This document shows, one piece after another, positions 1 to 8,894 of a DNA stretch of 44,008 nucleotides. Source of the stretch: Oscillospiraceae bacterium (GTDB lineage Bacteria > Bacillota > Clostridia > Oscillospirales > Oscillospiraceae); NCBI GenBank assembly GCA_016292255.1, contig JAEEZZ010000150.1:1-44008 (forward strand), read 5' to 3'. The translations under genes were made by a program, and so were the position numbers. The stretch's first letter is position 1, and each line of letters begins with the position of its first letter. Below the pieces are notes generated by a model. That model saw only the letters and a list, made by a program, of their open reading frames with translations. It did no database searches and had not been told where the DNA came from.

Positions 1-3000
1 TAATAGAAGCCCGTCTCCGTGTCATAGTAGTAGCCGCGGTAGCGCAGGGGGTTGACGCTTGCCAGGCTGCCGGTGGCGGACAGAATATTGCCGTAGGCGT
101 CATAGCTGTAGTCGGCAACCGGGACTTCGGAGGCATTAACGATTTCCACCACGTCGCCCTGAAGGTTCAGCAGATAGTAGTACGGCGTCGTTGTGCTTGC
201 TCCGGAAACCGTCGTGGTCAGATTGAGCATATAGGGCCTGCCGCTGTGATCGTAGACGAAATCCAGCGTGTAGGCGGTACCGCTCTGGGTGTAGCTCTCC
301 CGGAGCAGCTGGCCGGAGGCATAGATATAGTCGTGCCGGACGCCGTCCACGATCTTGTAGGTTCGCAGACCGTTGACGTCGTAGTCATAGCTGACGCTAT
401 GGGTTCCGTTGACGGCCGTTGCCAGCTCCCGGCCATTTCTCCAGGTCATCGTCCAGCTTGTTCCGTCCCCAATGTTGTAGAAGCTGGTGGGATTGCCCGC
501 GCCATCGTAGCTGTAAGAGCCGGAGAAGCTCACGCCGTTTTTGGTGCCGCTGACAGCCGTCAGCAGATCCAGCCAGTTGGAATTCCCATAGGTATAGCTG
601 ATATAGTCTGTCCCGTGATACGTGTTGCGGATGTTTCCGTAGGCGTCATACTGATAATACCAGGTTCCGTTGGCGCTGCTGGCGGCGGAGGTGAGCTGAC
701 TCTGATTGTCGTAGCTGTAATATACAGCGTCTGAAAGCGTGCTGTTTTGCGTAATGGTTTCGGCGCTGGCGATATTGCCCAGCTCGTCATAGGAATAGCG
801 GAAGAACAGCTGCTTGTATCGGTTGGCGTTCGTCGTTCTGGGGTTTATGCTGAACTGGTGTACGGCGTTTGTTGTTCCGGTTCCGTTTTGCGCTGCGAGA
901 TAGTTGTAGTAGATATCATAGACCGGAGAAGTGACCGCGGACAGACGGCTCAACTCATCGTAGTTCAGAAAGATATTCGCGGAGGTGTTGCCCGGCAGCG
1001 TGAGCTGCTTTTGCGTGAGCCTGCCGTGGCTGTCGTAGGCGTAGCCCTCTTGATAGGTCTTACCGCTCAGCGCCCATACCTGCCGGGCCAGCCGATTGGC
1101 GTTGTCATACTGGTGCTGCGTCCGAAGTGTCAGGGTACTGCCTGAATGCATGGAGCTTCCGATCAGGCGTCCGAGGGTATCGTAGGTGTATTGATAGAGC
1201 AAATTCCCTGCGTTATCCTTCATCTGCCAGAGCTGCCCGTCGCCGGTATACCTGTATCGATAGGAATCGCCGTCGGAGCTCGTGGTCTGCGTTTTGCGTC
1301 CGTAATTGTCATAGGTGTAACTGACCGTAGCTCCGTTGCCGTAAGACATACCGGTCAGCAAGCCGTCATTCGCCGCGTAAGTATAGGTTCCGAGGCTGTA
1401 CGGCGCAGTGCTGCCGACGCTGATGCTTGTTGTGTTTCCAAACGTATCGTAACTGAAATTGTAATATTGGTTATGCGGCGTCGGATCGTTCCCGGTAACA
1501 TTATATCCCCCGCGGTTCAATGTTGTCAATTGGTTTTTCGCGTCATAAGTTCTGAAAACGCCAACGTAAGAGCTGATCCAGGAGCCGGAGATTCTGCCGT
1601 CGCTCAGAAGGCTGGTTGTAACGCTTGTTCCCTTGGCATTGGTGCTCGAAGATGCGACGCCAACCATGATATTCAAGCTTGCGTTATAGGCGAAGCTTGT
1701 GGAATACCCGTTGGCATTTGTCTGAGACTGTAACAGGTTTCCTCCGTTGGTATATGATCTGCTGCTGTTAATTGTTTTAGTTGGAGATGGCGTGCCATCC
1801 GCCTTTGTCAGAGCAGAAGCGACCATGTTACCCTTGCTGTCGTAGGTGTAGTCCTCCTTCACCACTTGATTTGATGCCTGTGTCAGATTATGTTTATTGT
1901 CATAACTATAGTTGTAGGTTCCACTGCTTCCGGTATTCATCTGCGTCAGGTTGCCGTTGCTGTAAGCTGCGGATTCTGGCGTGGTGCCAGTGGAATTCAC
2001 GCAAATGAGATTTCCGTCATCGTCATAGGTCATTGTCTGCGCAACCTCTTTTACCAGAGAAAGGTTGTCAAACCAGGCGGTATTTGCGTTTTTCTCATAG
2101 GCACAAATCACTTTGATCGTGGAAACGGTTCCGCTGGTCTTCTTCGGCACAATCGCAAGGGATGTAAACTGCCAGTCGGTGACGTCGGGATTAAATGGCA
2201 CATAGTGCGCTTCTGTTGAATTGTCGCTATAGGTCAAAACTGCACGCAAACCAAACTGCTTATTGGTGTCATTCTCCGGTGCTGTGTTTTCTGCGCTTAC
2301 GTTATCCGGTACCGCATTGGCCTTAGCCCAGCCGGAAAGAACGTAAGTCTGGCTTACGGGCTGATTGACGGAAACAGTCTGATGGATATATTTGTTCGTA
2401 TTGGGACTGCCGACAATTTTCAGAGCTGTTGTGCCTTCAATCGCACCGCCAGACGGGGTTTCAGAAGTCGCGGTACCGTTGCTTTCATTCAACCAACCGC
2501 TTGAAGAACTCAACAAGCCGCCGTTATCCAAAAGATTGACGTTGGACGGGCCGGATGCCTCTTCAATTTGGAAATCATCAAAATAGACGGAGCCCGTCAT
2601 ATCGGCGTTGTAAAGATAAACTGTGTGATTGCCATTCCTTTCAGTTGTAAAGGGAAAAACGAGTCTGACCCACCCGTCGTCTATTGCTGAGTCTGTCTTA
2701 TAGTTCAAATGCGTACTGATCCAGGTGCAGTTCCAAGGATCAACTACCTTCAAATAGATTCCCTGACTGTTGATTGCCGTGGCCTGTGAAGTGTTGACGT
2801 AAACAGAAAGCGTGTAGGTTTTGTTTGCTGTCAAATACCCAAGAGATTTGCTGCAGCCGGTAGGCTGGGAAGCTGAGCCGGTTACGATGGTTTTGAATGC
2901 CTTGCTGCCTGTGCGCGCTAACTCGCCGCTTTTGACAAGGGCGCTGTTGCCGGAGCCAGAAGGAATAATTGGAGTCCATGCAGTGGCAGTTTCGGTAAGC

Positions 3001-5756
3001 TCAAAGCCTCCGTTTCGCACAAGAGACATTCCGGCAGTTCCGATCCCTGCACTGCGAAGCGTCCTGTTGTTTTTCTTGTCCGTATCGCCGGTACCGCTGT
3101 GTACTGCGTTGGAAGCGCCAAGGATCTTGCCGTCTTTATCTGTGGTAAATGCGTTTACAGTCCGGGCTGCATGGTCAAAGAGATAAGACGTAAGAATATC
3201 GTCGTTGGTCTGATAACTGCGGTCATTTCCCCAATCTGTGTAAACAGTGCGTTCACCCGGAAGTCGAGAGATCGTCGCACCTGCACCGGTAACAACCTGG
3301 TTGCCGGAATTAACAGACTCCCAAAAGCTTGCTGCTCTGCCGTTCAAATAGGAAAGGTTGATACTGAAATCACTGATGCAATCCGTCAGCTTTGTCATTC
3401 GGAAACCGTTGCCGCTGTAAGCGTATTCAACGTAATCCTTGTAATTACTTTCATCAAACAGCTTTCTCTTAATCGCCTGTAGACGATTTCCACTATAGTT
3501 AAACTGATATATGCTGCCGGAAGCGTCGGTGATACTGCGAAGCACTTTTTGCCCATTGACAACTTCATATTGGAAGGAAGCAACCTGAATACTGTCCGAT
3601 TCTCCGATGTTAGTCTGCTCGACATGGTCAATCCGATCTCCGGAATACGTGGGATAACCGGATGATCCCATGGTTCCATCGCTATGGCGGAAGAAAATGT
3701 CATAGCGGTTTCCGTTTGCATCGATTAAAATCGTCAAATAGCCACAAATGAAGAACATTCGGTTTCCCCGATCATCTTCCATTTGGAAGTAATCTGTTGC
3801 GTACTCCTTGATCTTTAACCCAAGCCCGTCTTCATCATAATAGTAGGTTGGCGATCCTTGCGGTTCATTGTTCTGCTTCTCTTCATCAGGAGCAAAATAG
3901 TGTGCAGTGCCGTCCCCATCCGTATACTTGATATACCGTTTTGTTTCGTTCCCATCTAATTCATACTGCAGATCCACATATTGAACCTTTTGCATCAGGT
4001 TTAATCGGGTTCCGCTCCCCATGAAAAAGCCGTAGCCCATTTGCTGAGGAGTATCATACAAGGAGTCACTTTCTGCAAAGTAAGAGCTGTTATAGATCAA
4101 GTTCAAGCTAAATGGATTAACCGTTGAGGCATAGGATACCAGCGGGGTTACCGTTGTCAGCGCGCCGGTATAGTCAGAGATATAGGCAGAGCCGGCCCGG
4201 TCAGCACCGAGCGACTGATACGTATAGTATGGCTCAATGCCCGTTAGATCGCGATAGGTTACTACAAACAGTGGGCCGGTCGAGGAACCATAGCCGTGGA
4301 ATTTTGCTGTTGCATAATATGAGCTGCTATAAGAAGAGACATTAAATAGCTTAATTCCGGCTGCCCTTGTCTGTGTGTTTCCTTGTACATACCATGCTTT
4401 AACAAGTTCAGTTATATCCCATGGAATGTAGCGCGACACTGTCGTGCTGTCCATTACGGTATAATCTATAACGGTATTGTCAAGCGTTGGTTTATGATTC
4501 CAATCAAGGTCACAGATCCAATTGTAATTCGTTGAGTAGTCATTCGGACGAGAACTGCTGACTGCATGAATCTCGCCGATCATAGAAGATGGACCTACTG
4601 CTTGATAATCCAACTGCCCCATATATAATCGAGCGTTGATCACTTCGCTGCCGAAAGGAACTGTAGGCAATGCGTCCCATCCAACATAAATCTGATGCTC
4701 ATACAGGCCTGCGTACGGAGTATATCCGAACCACAAGCTCTGATGATGCGTATGTTTCGTGCTTGGTTCTCCGGAGACAACATATGTAACTCCGATTCCC
4801 TGGGCTGACCAGGTAACCTTGTCTATGATTGTCGGGTCAATTGCCACCGGGAAGGATCTGGCCTCGTCGTTAATCCATTCCGAATCTGCAATGACAGTCA
4901 ATGCCCAGGAACCGGAATCTGCTTCCTCCAGCGCGTAGGATACCGCATCAGACTCCGCTCCGGCGGCGTCGGTCATGAATGGCGCTGGGATCAGATAAAT
5001 CACTTCTCCATCCGCGGTTCGCAGTTCAATGGAACTATCTTCAAGCAGGACAGGCGTCAAGCCCTCAGCGTCCAGCGTGAAGGGAAAGCTGTAGCTGCTG
5101 CGGGGCTGGTTGAGCACAATGGTTTCTTTGATGTTGTAGCTGTAGAGCGTATAACTCAGATCCACCCCGTCGTAGACGTTCCGATAGAGTACATCCGCCC
5201 GGAGCTTTTCCGGCGTAACCTGTTCAGCAAAAGGCATTTCTTCATTCCCGCGGTTTTTTTCGTCCGGATAGCTGATTTCTGCGGAAGCAGAAACGTTTCG
5301 ATTTTCACCATCCGCGTTATCCGTGTCAGAGGCCAGCCCCATTTGAATGCTGTAGTTACCGTTGGCAACGGTAAATATCCGGCCGTCCTGGAGATTTGAC
5401 GCAAAGCCGCGCACAGAATCACCGTTTTCGGCAGTGTAAAGCTCATCATCGTCGCGAGACAGCACCAGCGTGTTGTCGATGTCATTCCAAGTTTCTCCGT
5501 CGTCTTCGGTGAAATGAACAGGAGCACCGTAGTCTACCGCTGTAAAGCTGCCATCGTTCATACGAAAGTGCTTTTCACTTTCGCCGCGCCGATCCGTCAT
5601 TTCACCGAGGACGACCAGTCCAGGCTCCTGCACGCCAGGTTCAACTGCTTCAACGAGAGGATTGTCGCTTGCATCGTCTTCCGCGAAAACATAGGTCGGA
5701 AGAATCTGAACAAGCAAGGCCAGTACCAGTGCAATTGAGATCATTCGCTTTTTCAT
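1..5756 (-). CDS. Secreted RHS/YD-repeat protein, WapA-like polymorphic toxin (3' end beyond window)
   Basis: Open frame of about 1,918 codons from ATG at 5756 (AAAGGAG about 11 nt upstream), still open at the left edge. I translated most of the frame piecewise and met no stop. Residues 1-25 are a signal peptide (MKKRMISIALVLALLVQ... then AYVFA-like cleavage region). Residues about 50-330 are the N-terminal region usual in Firmicutes RHS proteins (HFTEDDGETWNDIDNTL). About 335-500 resembles a DNRLRE/CBM96 module (VINARLYMGQLDY). About 520-880 holds the first RHS-like repeats. About 905-1245 holds two jelly-roll carbohydrate-binding-like modules (NGGFEL...; TAWFDNLSLV). About 1255 onward holds dense YD repeats (YSYDAYGNILSATG). 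The last visible residues are NPLRYRGYYYDTETGFYY, the conserved RHS core boundary. Family knowledge: the variable C-terminal toxin and its immunity gene should follow. The region is more AT-rich than the core genome, suggesting transfer. Confidence 0.9.
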   Translation of the reverse strand, partial: MKKRMISIALVLALLVQILPTYVFAEDDASDNPLVEAVEPGVQEPGLVVLGEMTDRRGESEKHFRMNDGSFTAVDYGAPVHFTEDDGETWNDIDNTLVLSRDDDELYTAENGDSVRGFASNLQDGRIFTVANGNYSIQMGLASDTDNADGENRNVSASAEISYPDEKNRGNEEMPFAEQVTPEKLRADVLYRNVYDGVDLSYTLYSYNIKETIVLNQPRSSYSFPFTLDAEGLTPVLLEDSSIELRTADGEVIYLIPAPFMTDAAGAESDAVSYALEEADSGSWALTVIADSEWINDEARSFPVAIDPTIIDKVTWSAQGIGVTYVVSGEPSTKHTHHQSLWFGYTPYAGLYEHQIYVGWDALPTVPFGSEVINARLYMGQLDYQAVGPSSMIGEIHAVSSSRPNDYSTNYNWICDLDWNHKPTLDNTVIDYTVMDSTTVSRYIPWDITELVKAWYVQGNTQTRAAGIKLFNVSSYSSSYYATAKFHGYGSSTGPLFVVTYRDLTGIEPYYTYQSLGADRAGSAYISDYTGALTTVTPLVSYASTVNPFSLNLIYNSSYFAESDSLYDTPQQMGYGFFMGSGTRLNLMQKVQYVDLQYELDGNETKRYIKYTDGDGTAHYFAPDEEKQNNEPQGSPTYYYDEDGLGLKIKEYATDYFQMEDDRGNRMFFICGYLTILIDANGNRYDIFFRHSDGTMGSSGYPTYSGDRIDHVEQTNIGESDSIQVASFQYEVVNGQKVLRSITDASGSIYQFNYSGNRLQAIKRKLFDESNYKDYVEYAYSGNGFRMTKLTDCISDFSINLSYLNGRAASFWESVNSGNQVVTGAGATISRLPGERTVYTDWGNDRSYQTNDDILTSYLFDHAARTVNAFTTDKDGKILGASNAVHSGTGDTDKKNNRTLRSAGIGTAGMSLVRNGGFELTETATAWTPIIPSGSGNSALVKSGELARTGSKAFKTIVTGSASQPTGCSKSLGYLTANKTYTLSVYVNTSQATAINSQGIYLKVVDPWNCTWISTHLNYKTDSAIDDGWVRLVFPFTTERNGNHTVYLYNADMTGSVYFDDFQIEEASGPSNVNLLDNGGLLSSSSGWLNESNGTATSETPSGGAIEGTTALKIVGSPNTNKYIHQTVSVNQPVSQTYVLSGWAKANAVPDNVSAENTAPENDTNKQFGLRAVLTYSDNSTEAHYVPFNPDVTDWQFTSLAIVPKKTSGTVSTIKVICAYEKNANTAWFDNLSLVKEVAQTMTYDDDGNLICVNSTGTTPESAAYSNGNLTQMNTGSSGTYNYSYDNKHNLTQASNQVVKEDYTYDSKGNMVASALTKADGTPSPTKTINSSRSYTNGGNLLQSQTNANGYSTSFAYNASLNIMVGVASSSTNAKGTSVTTSLLSDGRISGSWISSYVGVFRTYDAKNQLTTLNRGGYNVTGNDPTPHNQYYNFSYDTFGNTTSISVGSTAPYSLGTYTYAANDGLLTGMSYGNGATVSYTYDNYGRKTQTTSSDGDSYRYRYTGDGQLWQMKDNAGNLLYQYTYDTLGRLIGSSMHSGSTLTLRTQHQYDNANRLARQVWALSGKTYQEGYAYDSHGRLTQKQLTLPGNTSANIFLNYDELSRLSAVTSPVYDIYYNYLAAQNGTGTTNAVHQFSINPRTTNANRYKQLFFRYSYDELGNIASAETITQNSTLSDAVYYSYDNQSQLTSAASSANGTWYYQYDAYGNIRNTYHGTDYISYTYGNSNWLDLLTAVSGTKNGVSFSGSYSYDGAGNPTSFYNIGDGTSWTMTWRNGRELATAVNGTHSVSYDYDVNGLRTYKIVDGVRHDYIYASGQLLRESYTQSGTAYTLDFVYDHSGRPYMLNLTTTVSGASTTTPYYYLLNLQGDVVEIVNASEVPVADYSYDAYGNILSATGSLASVNPLRYRGYYYDTETGFY

Positions 5757-6272
5757 GGGTCAATAAGCTCCTTTCATAATAGTACAGATGTGTTTTTGGG
5801 GATACAAAGAATGCTTTGATATTCTATGCATCCATTCTTCTCGCAGGGGAATTGACCGATGAATTCCCACATCTTTATAGAGGTTTTTTTATGTTGTTTT
5901 GCAACAAGAATCATTACTAAAGTGAGATCTTTTTCAAAAAACACATAAAACACACAAAAGTCGAGATTCGATGACAGTTTTCATGCGTTTTGATAATAGG
6001 ATTATAATTATGATCTGTTGTCCCATTCGTGATCGCTCCTAAAGTATAAGTGGATAGAGCATTATAATCGCCAGAGACCGATAAATGAAAACTGCGTATC
6101 TTAGCTTAAAATGTTGCATAATATTAGTTTTATTTGTTATCCAATTGGGAGATTATAACTGAGTTCGTTTATCACTTTTGCTTGAGCAATAAGACAATAG
6201 CATTAAAATAATAGCCGGGGTATGTGATTCTCACTTGCTCCCGGTGGCGCATGCCCCGCAGGAGGTATGCGC
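5757..6272. other. AT-rich divergent intergenic region between RHS gene and sigma-like gene
   Basis: About 516 bp without a convincing gene. It contains a 7-bp inverted repeat GGGAATT/AATTCCC with an 8-nt spacer at 5847-5868, about 90 bp upstream of the RHS start, which could be an operator. A plausible rightward promoter lies at 6182-6209 (separate entry). No clear sigma-A promoter for the RHS gene was recognised; a TTGCAA ... CTATAA pair near 5880-5910 on the minus strand is weak. Confidence 0.5.
6182..6209 (+). promoter_or_regulatory. Possible promoter of the sigma-like/HTH pair
   Basis: TTGAGC at 6182-6187, 16-nt spacer, TAAAAT at 6204-6209, about 60 bp upstream of the first gene start. 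Moderate match to the housekeeping consensus; inference only. Confidence 0.4.
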
Positions 6273-6683
6273 ATGTTCAAATCGAATATTGATCCCAACG
6301 AAAAGATTCGAGCCGAATTCACATCCTGGCTTACCACATTACTGCGGCGAGCCAGGATTGATTATTTCCGGAGCAAAGAAAGAGAGGTGAAAACTGTATC
6401 GTTAGATGAAGTGAATGAGACCGACCTTGCGGTTCAGGACAAGTATGCCGTTTTGGAGTCTGCATTTCAGTTTGAGGAGGAACGCCTTGCCAGGGCGTTC
6501 TTTTCTTTACCCCTGCATCGGCAGCAGATTCTTACCATGCTGTTCGTCGAAGAAAAGAAACCAGAGGAAATTGCCCGGATTCTTTGTTGCAGCACGGATT
6601 ATGTCAGATTGCAGAAATATCGGGCTATTCAGAAACTAAGGAAGCTATTATCTGAGGAGGATCACAATGAAGATTTCAAATGA
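6273..6683 (+). CDS. Sigma-70-like factor of Tn916-type conjugative elements (ORF7-like)
   Basis: 136 aa. The start is ATG 6273, seven nt after AGGAGG; the ATG at 6267 is too close to that site. The N-terminal part has a region-2-like segment (RRARIDYFRSKEREVKTVSLDE) and the C-terminal part a region-4-like helix-turn-helix (SLPLHRQQILTMLFVEEKKPEEIARIL...YRAIQKLRKLL). Small sigma-like proteins of about 140 aa paired with an HTH_16 protein are typical of the regulatory region of Tn916-family elements, where they control transfer and excision genes. It overlaps the next gene by 17 nt, so the two are probably co-translated. No conjugation genes are visible here; they may lie left of the window or be lost. 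Confidence 0.8.
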   Translation: MFKSNIDPNEKIRAEFTSWLTTLLRRARIDYFRSKEREVKTVSLDEVNETDLAVQDKYAVLESAFQFEEERLARAFFSLPLHRQQILTMLFVEEKKPEEIARILCCSTDYVRLQKYRAIQKLRKLLSEEDHNEDFK

Positions 6684-6864
6684 GGAATTCCGAAAAGTCT
6701 TAGAAGGTGCTGTTGCGGGAAAACACGAGGATTTGGAATCAATTCTCCAGCTTTATATGCCGCTGATTAATAAGTTCTCCATGCAGTATGGTGAACTCGA
6801 TGAAGATCTTCGGCAATACTTACTGATACATATCGCCTTGAATATTTCAAAATTTATTCTCTAA
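6667..6864 (+). CDS. Small HTH_16-type protein (Tn916 ORF8-like)
   Basis: 65 aa, overlapping the end of the sigma-like gene, with GAGGAGG just upstream of its ATG. The sequence (AGKHEDLESILQLYMPLINK...GELDEDLRQYLLIHIALNISKFIL) matches the pattern of the short helix-turn-helix proteins (Pfam HTH_16) encoded beside the sigma-like gene in Tn916-like elements, which resemble sigma region 2. It is a little shorter than usual and ends abruptly after ISKFIL, so the C-terminus may be clipped. Function is inferred from family and context: regulation of element genes. Confidence 0.7.
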   Translation: MKISNEEFRKVLEGAVAGKHEDLESILQLYMPLINKFSMQYGELDEDLRQYLLIHIALNISKFIL

Positions 6865-7187
6865 ATGATGAAAAATTAGCTTATCCTGAAATATTTGGCT
6901 GTCAGCTTCTCGTAGTTATCAGTGAACGCACCCCATGCGACTGTAGCTTGACAATTGTATCGTGCCTGATCTTTCCCCGGAAGCCGAGCGGCTATCTCTC
7001 CTGTTGTCGACAGGAGCAAGAGCACTCATGTGCGGGCGGCACCCACACAACGCGACGACGCTTCCGGGGGTACAATGATACTTCCGCCCAACGCGGCCCG
7101 GTCGGAGAGACGGGGAGATGAGATTTCTATGTGTCCATTCGCCAGGCGTCAGGCTTTCCCCCGCAAAAATACATTTTTGGAGGTTAT
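6865..7187 (+). other. Non-coding stretch between HTH gene and excisionase, GC-rich and structured
   Basis: About 320 bp with no credible gene. An ORF-like stretch starting at 7030 is discounted because it lacks a ribosome site and overlaps xis in another frame. It contains the potential structured RNA at 6974-7070, a second GC-rich patch at 7085-7115, and a strong GGAGG just upstream of xis. TTGACA occurs at 6948-6953 without a matching -10 at standard spacing. Confidence 0.45.
6974..7070 (+). ncRNA. Candidate structured RNA closed by a 10-11 bp stem
   Basis: CCCCGGAAGC (6975-6984) pairs perfectly with GCTTCCGGGG (7060-7069); a T-G pair may extend it. The enclosed 75 nt can form at least two hairpins: CTCCTG/CAGGAG and GTGC/GCAC. 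This gives a multi-branch junction upstream of the excisionase gene. It could be an RNA, a leader controlling xis/int, or a protein-binding DNA structure. I do not recognise a known RNA family. Confidence 0.4.
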
Positions 7188-7385
7188 ATGCCTAAACCAT
7201 GTAATAAAGCAAAAGACCTCCCCCTTGTGCTCAAGGTGGAGGATCTGATGCAGATTCTCTGTATTGGAAGAAACACGGCCTACAGGCTTGTGCGAACCGG
7301 GAAGATTTACAGTGTCCGGGTCGGACGTTCCTATCGGATTCCTAGGGATGCTCTCGAGGATTATCTGCGAAAAACGTCGGAATAA
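7188..7385 (+). CDS. xis: Excisionase, MerR-like helix-turn-helix (HTH_17)
   Basis: 65 aa. The ATG at 7188 follows GGAGG by 4 nt; longer readings from 7131 lack a ribosome site. The sequence LVLKVEDLMQILCIGRNTAYRLVRTGKIYSVRVGRSYRIPRDALEDYLRK is the classical winged-helix DNA-binding excisionase pattern: helix-turn-helix, an R(V)GRSYRIP wing, then a terminal helix. It lies 75 bp upstream of the integrase in the same direction, as in Tn916. Known role: binds DNA near the element ends and steers the integrase toward excision. Confidence 0.85.
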   Translation: MPKPCNKAKDLPLVLKVEDLMQILCIGRNTAYRLVRTGKIYSVRVGRSYRIPRDALEDYLRKTSE

Positions 7386-7386
7386 G

Positions 7387-7415
7387 TTGTAAATCAGCCA
7401 CATCATCGGTATAAT
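7387..7415 (+). promoter_or_regulatory. Integrase promoter
   Basis: TTGTAA at 7387-7392, a 17-nt spacer and a perfect TATAAT at 7410-7415, 45 bp before the integrase start. The integrase can therefore be transcribed apart from xis. Confidence 0.7.
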
Positions 7416-7459
7416 ATAGTAGAGACAACATCTGCTGTGTGGCTGGAAAGGAGGCAGTC

Positions 7460-8647
7460 ATGCCAGACAGCAAAACGCATAGAACGGTAGCCGGAACCGG
7501 CTCAATCCGGCAAAAAACGTTAACGCAAAAAGGAAAGAAGTACGCTTACTGGGAAGGCCGTTTTACGACCGGGTACGATCCCGGTACCGGGAAGCAGATC
7601 CAACGCACAATTTACGGAAAGTCCAAGAAAGAGGTTGCGCAGAAGCTTCGTGAAGCAACCGCCAGCGTCGATAAAAAGACTTACCTTGACCCCTGTAAGA
7701 TGACGCTTGGCGAATGGCTGGATATCTGGGTAAAGGATTATCTCGTAGGTGTTAAGGAATCTACGGCTTACACCTACAAGACAGCCATCAAAAACCATAT
7801 CAAGCCTGCTATGGGTGCCATTCGGCTGGATTCTCTGAATCCTCACACAATTCAGAGTTTCTATAACAGCAAGACCGAAACCCATTCCGCCAAAACGATC
7901 AAGAACTTCCACGGAGTCCTGCATGCGGCGCTAAAACAGGCAGTGCTCAATGGTTATATCGCAACGAATCCCGCAGATTCCTCTGTGCGTCCGCGAGTTG
8001 AGAAAAAGGAGATGCATCCTATGGACCAGTACATGATTTCCGACTTCTTAGAAGAGATCAAAGGCGACGAGTACGAACACCTGTTTTTTGTGACGTTGTT
8101 TACCGGCTTGCGCAAGGGAGAGGTCCTCGGCCTGACCTGGGACGCGGTAGATTTTTCCCGCGGCACGCTCTTAATCGATAAGCAGCTCCAGCGCCCCCGG
8201 GAGGGGGACGGTAGGTGCAAGCTTGTCACGACGAAGAACGGAAAGGCCAGAAAGCTGAAGCCGGCGAAAGAGGTCATGAACGTCCTGTACCGCGTCAAGA
8301 AGCAGCAGCAGTCCTGGCAGCTTCAGCACGGTGAGTGTTTTCAGAATCCCATGAATCTCGTGTTCACCCATGAGCTTGGCGAGTATCTGAATCCGAACAC
8401 GGTCTACAATCACTTCAAGGAGATTGTGGCCAGGATTGGCGCCCCGGAGGTTCGCTTCCATGATATGCGCCACTCCTATGCTGTCGCAGCATTACAGGCC
8501 GGAGACGACGTCAAGACGGTTCAAGGCAACCTGGGACACGCCACGGCAGCCTTTACGCTGGATGTCTACGGCCACGTCACCGACCAGATGAAGGAGGAAA
8601 GCGCCAACCGGATGGAGCGTTTTATTCACAGCGTAAGGTCTGCTTGA
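7460..8647 (+). CDS. int: Tyrosine recombinase/integrase, Tn916 Int-like
   Basis: 395 aa; ATG 7460 preceded by AAAGGAGG at 5 nt. Residues about 20-65 form an AP2-like arm-binding domain (YAYWEGRFTTGYDPGTGKQIQRTIYGKS is split here only by context). A SAM-like core-binding domain follows (MTLGEWLDIWVKDYL). The catalytic domain has R218 (TGLRKGEVLGL), H334-x-x-R337 (HDMRHS), H360 (LGHA) and nucleophile Y370 (LDVYGH). All key residues are present, so it is probably active. It is the last gene before tRNA-Gln and points toward the tRNA 3' end, the usual layout at the end of an integrative element. Confidence 0.93.
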   Translation: MPDSKTHRTVAGTGSIRQKTLTQKGKKYAYWEGRFTTGYDPGTGKQIQRTIYGKSKKEVAQKLREATASVDKKTYLDPCKMTLGEWLDIWVKDYLVGVKESTAYTYKTAIKNHIKPAMGAIRLDSLNPHTIQSFYNSKTETHSAKTIKNFHGVLHAALKQAVLNGYIATNPADSSVRPRVEKKEMHPMDQYMISDFLEEIKGDEYEHLFFVTLFTGLRKGEVLGLTWDAVDFSRGTLLIDKQLQRPREGDGRCKLVTTKNGKARKLKPAKEVMNVLYRVKKQQQSWQLQHGECFQNPMNLVFTHELGEYLNPNTVYNHFKEIVARIGAPEVRFHDMRHSYAVAALQAGDDVKTVQGNLGHATAAFTLDVYGHVTDQMKEESANRMERFIHSVRSA

Positions 8648-8850
8648 GCGTAAATCAGCAAATTGAATAATGCGAATAAGGGAAAACTTTTTTGATGGCT
8701 GACGAGCAAAAATGCTTGATACAGGCTCAGAAATTCAGCGTATATTTTCGATGAATACAGTGGGTAAAGGGCAAACTAAAGGCCAAACTTTTTCGCCGGA
8801 ATCCGGAAAAGCATATTTCGACAGAAAAGTACACTGAAAAGCGTCGAAAA

Positions 8851-8883
8851 GCAAAGAAAAAGAGCCAAAATCCGAAGATTTTG
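8851..8883 (-). terminator. Intrinsic terminator of tRNA-Gln
   Basis: Perfect 7-bp stem CAAAATC/GATTTTG (8866-8872 with 8877-8883) followed, on the minus strand, by a T-rich run (complement of 8851-8862), 12 nt after the tRNA end. Confidence 0.6.
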
Positions 8884-8894
8884 ACTCGATTTCT

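Larger units (their letters stand above)
6273..8894 (+). mobile_element. Regulatory/recombination end of a Tn916-like integrative element next to tRNA-Gln
   Basis: Sigma-like gene, HTH_16 gene, xis and int occur in Tn916 order and abut the 3' end of a tRNA gene. The right boundary is probably at or near 8895, since tRNA 3' ends are common attachment sites. The left boundary is outside the window or unclear; the RHS gene may be cargo. I found no second copy of the tRNA 3' end within the window. The 8648-8890 spacer is AT-rich with several GAAAAG-like words and a motif CAAACT repeated as CAAAC(T), which could be integrase arm sites. Confidence 0.55.

Noticed and set aside
1900-1910. TCATAACT word inside the RHS gene as another array member
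   Set aside because: Single copy without flanking hairpins; encodes part of an ordinary YD repeat (SYDN), so chance.
5156-5527. Separate gene on the minus strand inside the RHS region
   Set aside because: Out of frame with the RHS reading frame, which shows clear family motifs across the same DNA; no ribosome site.
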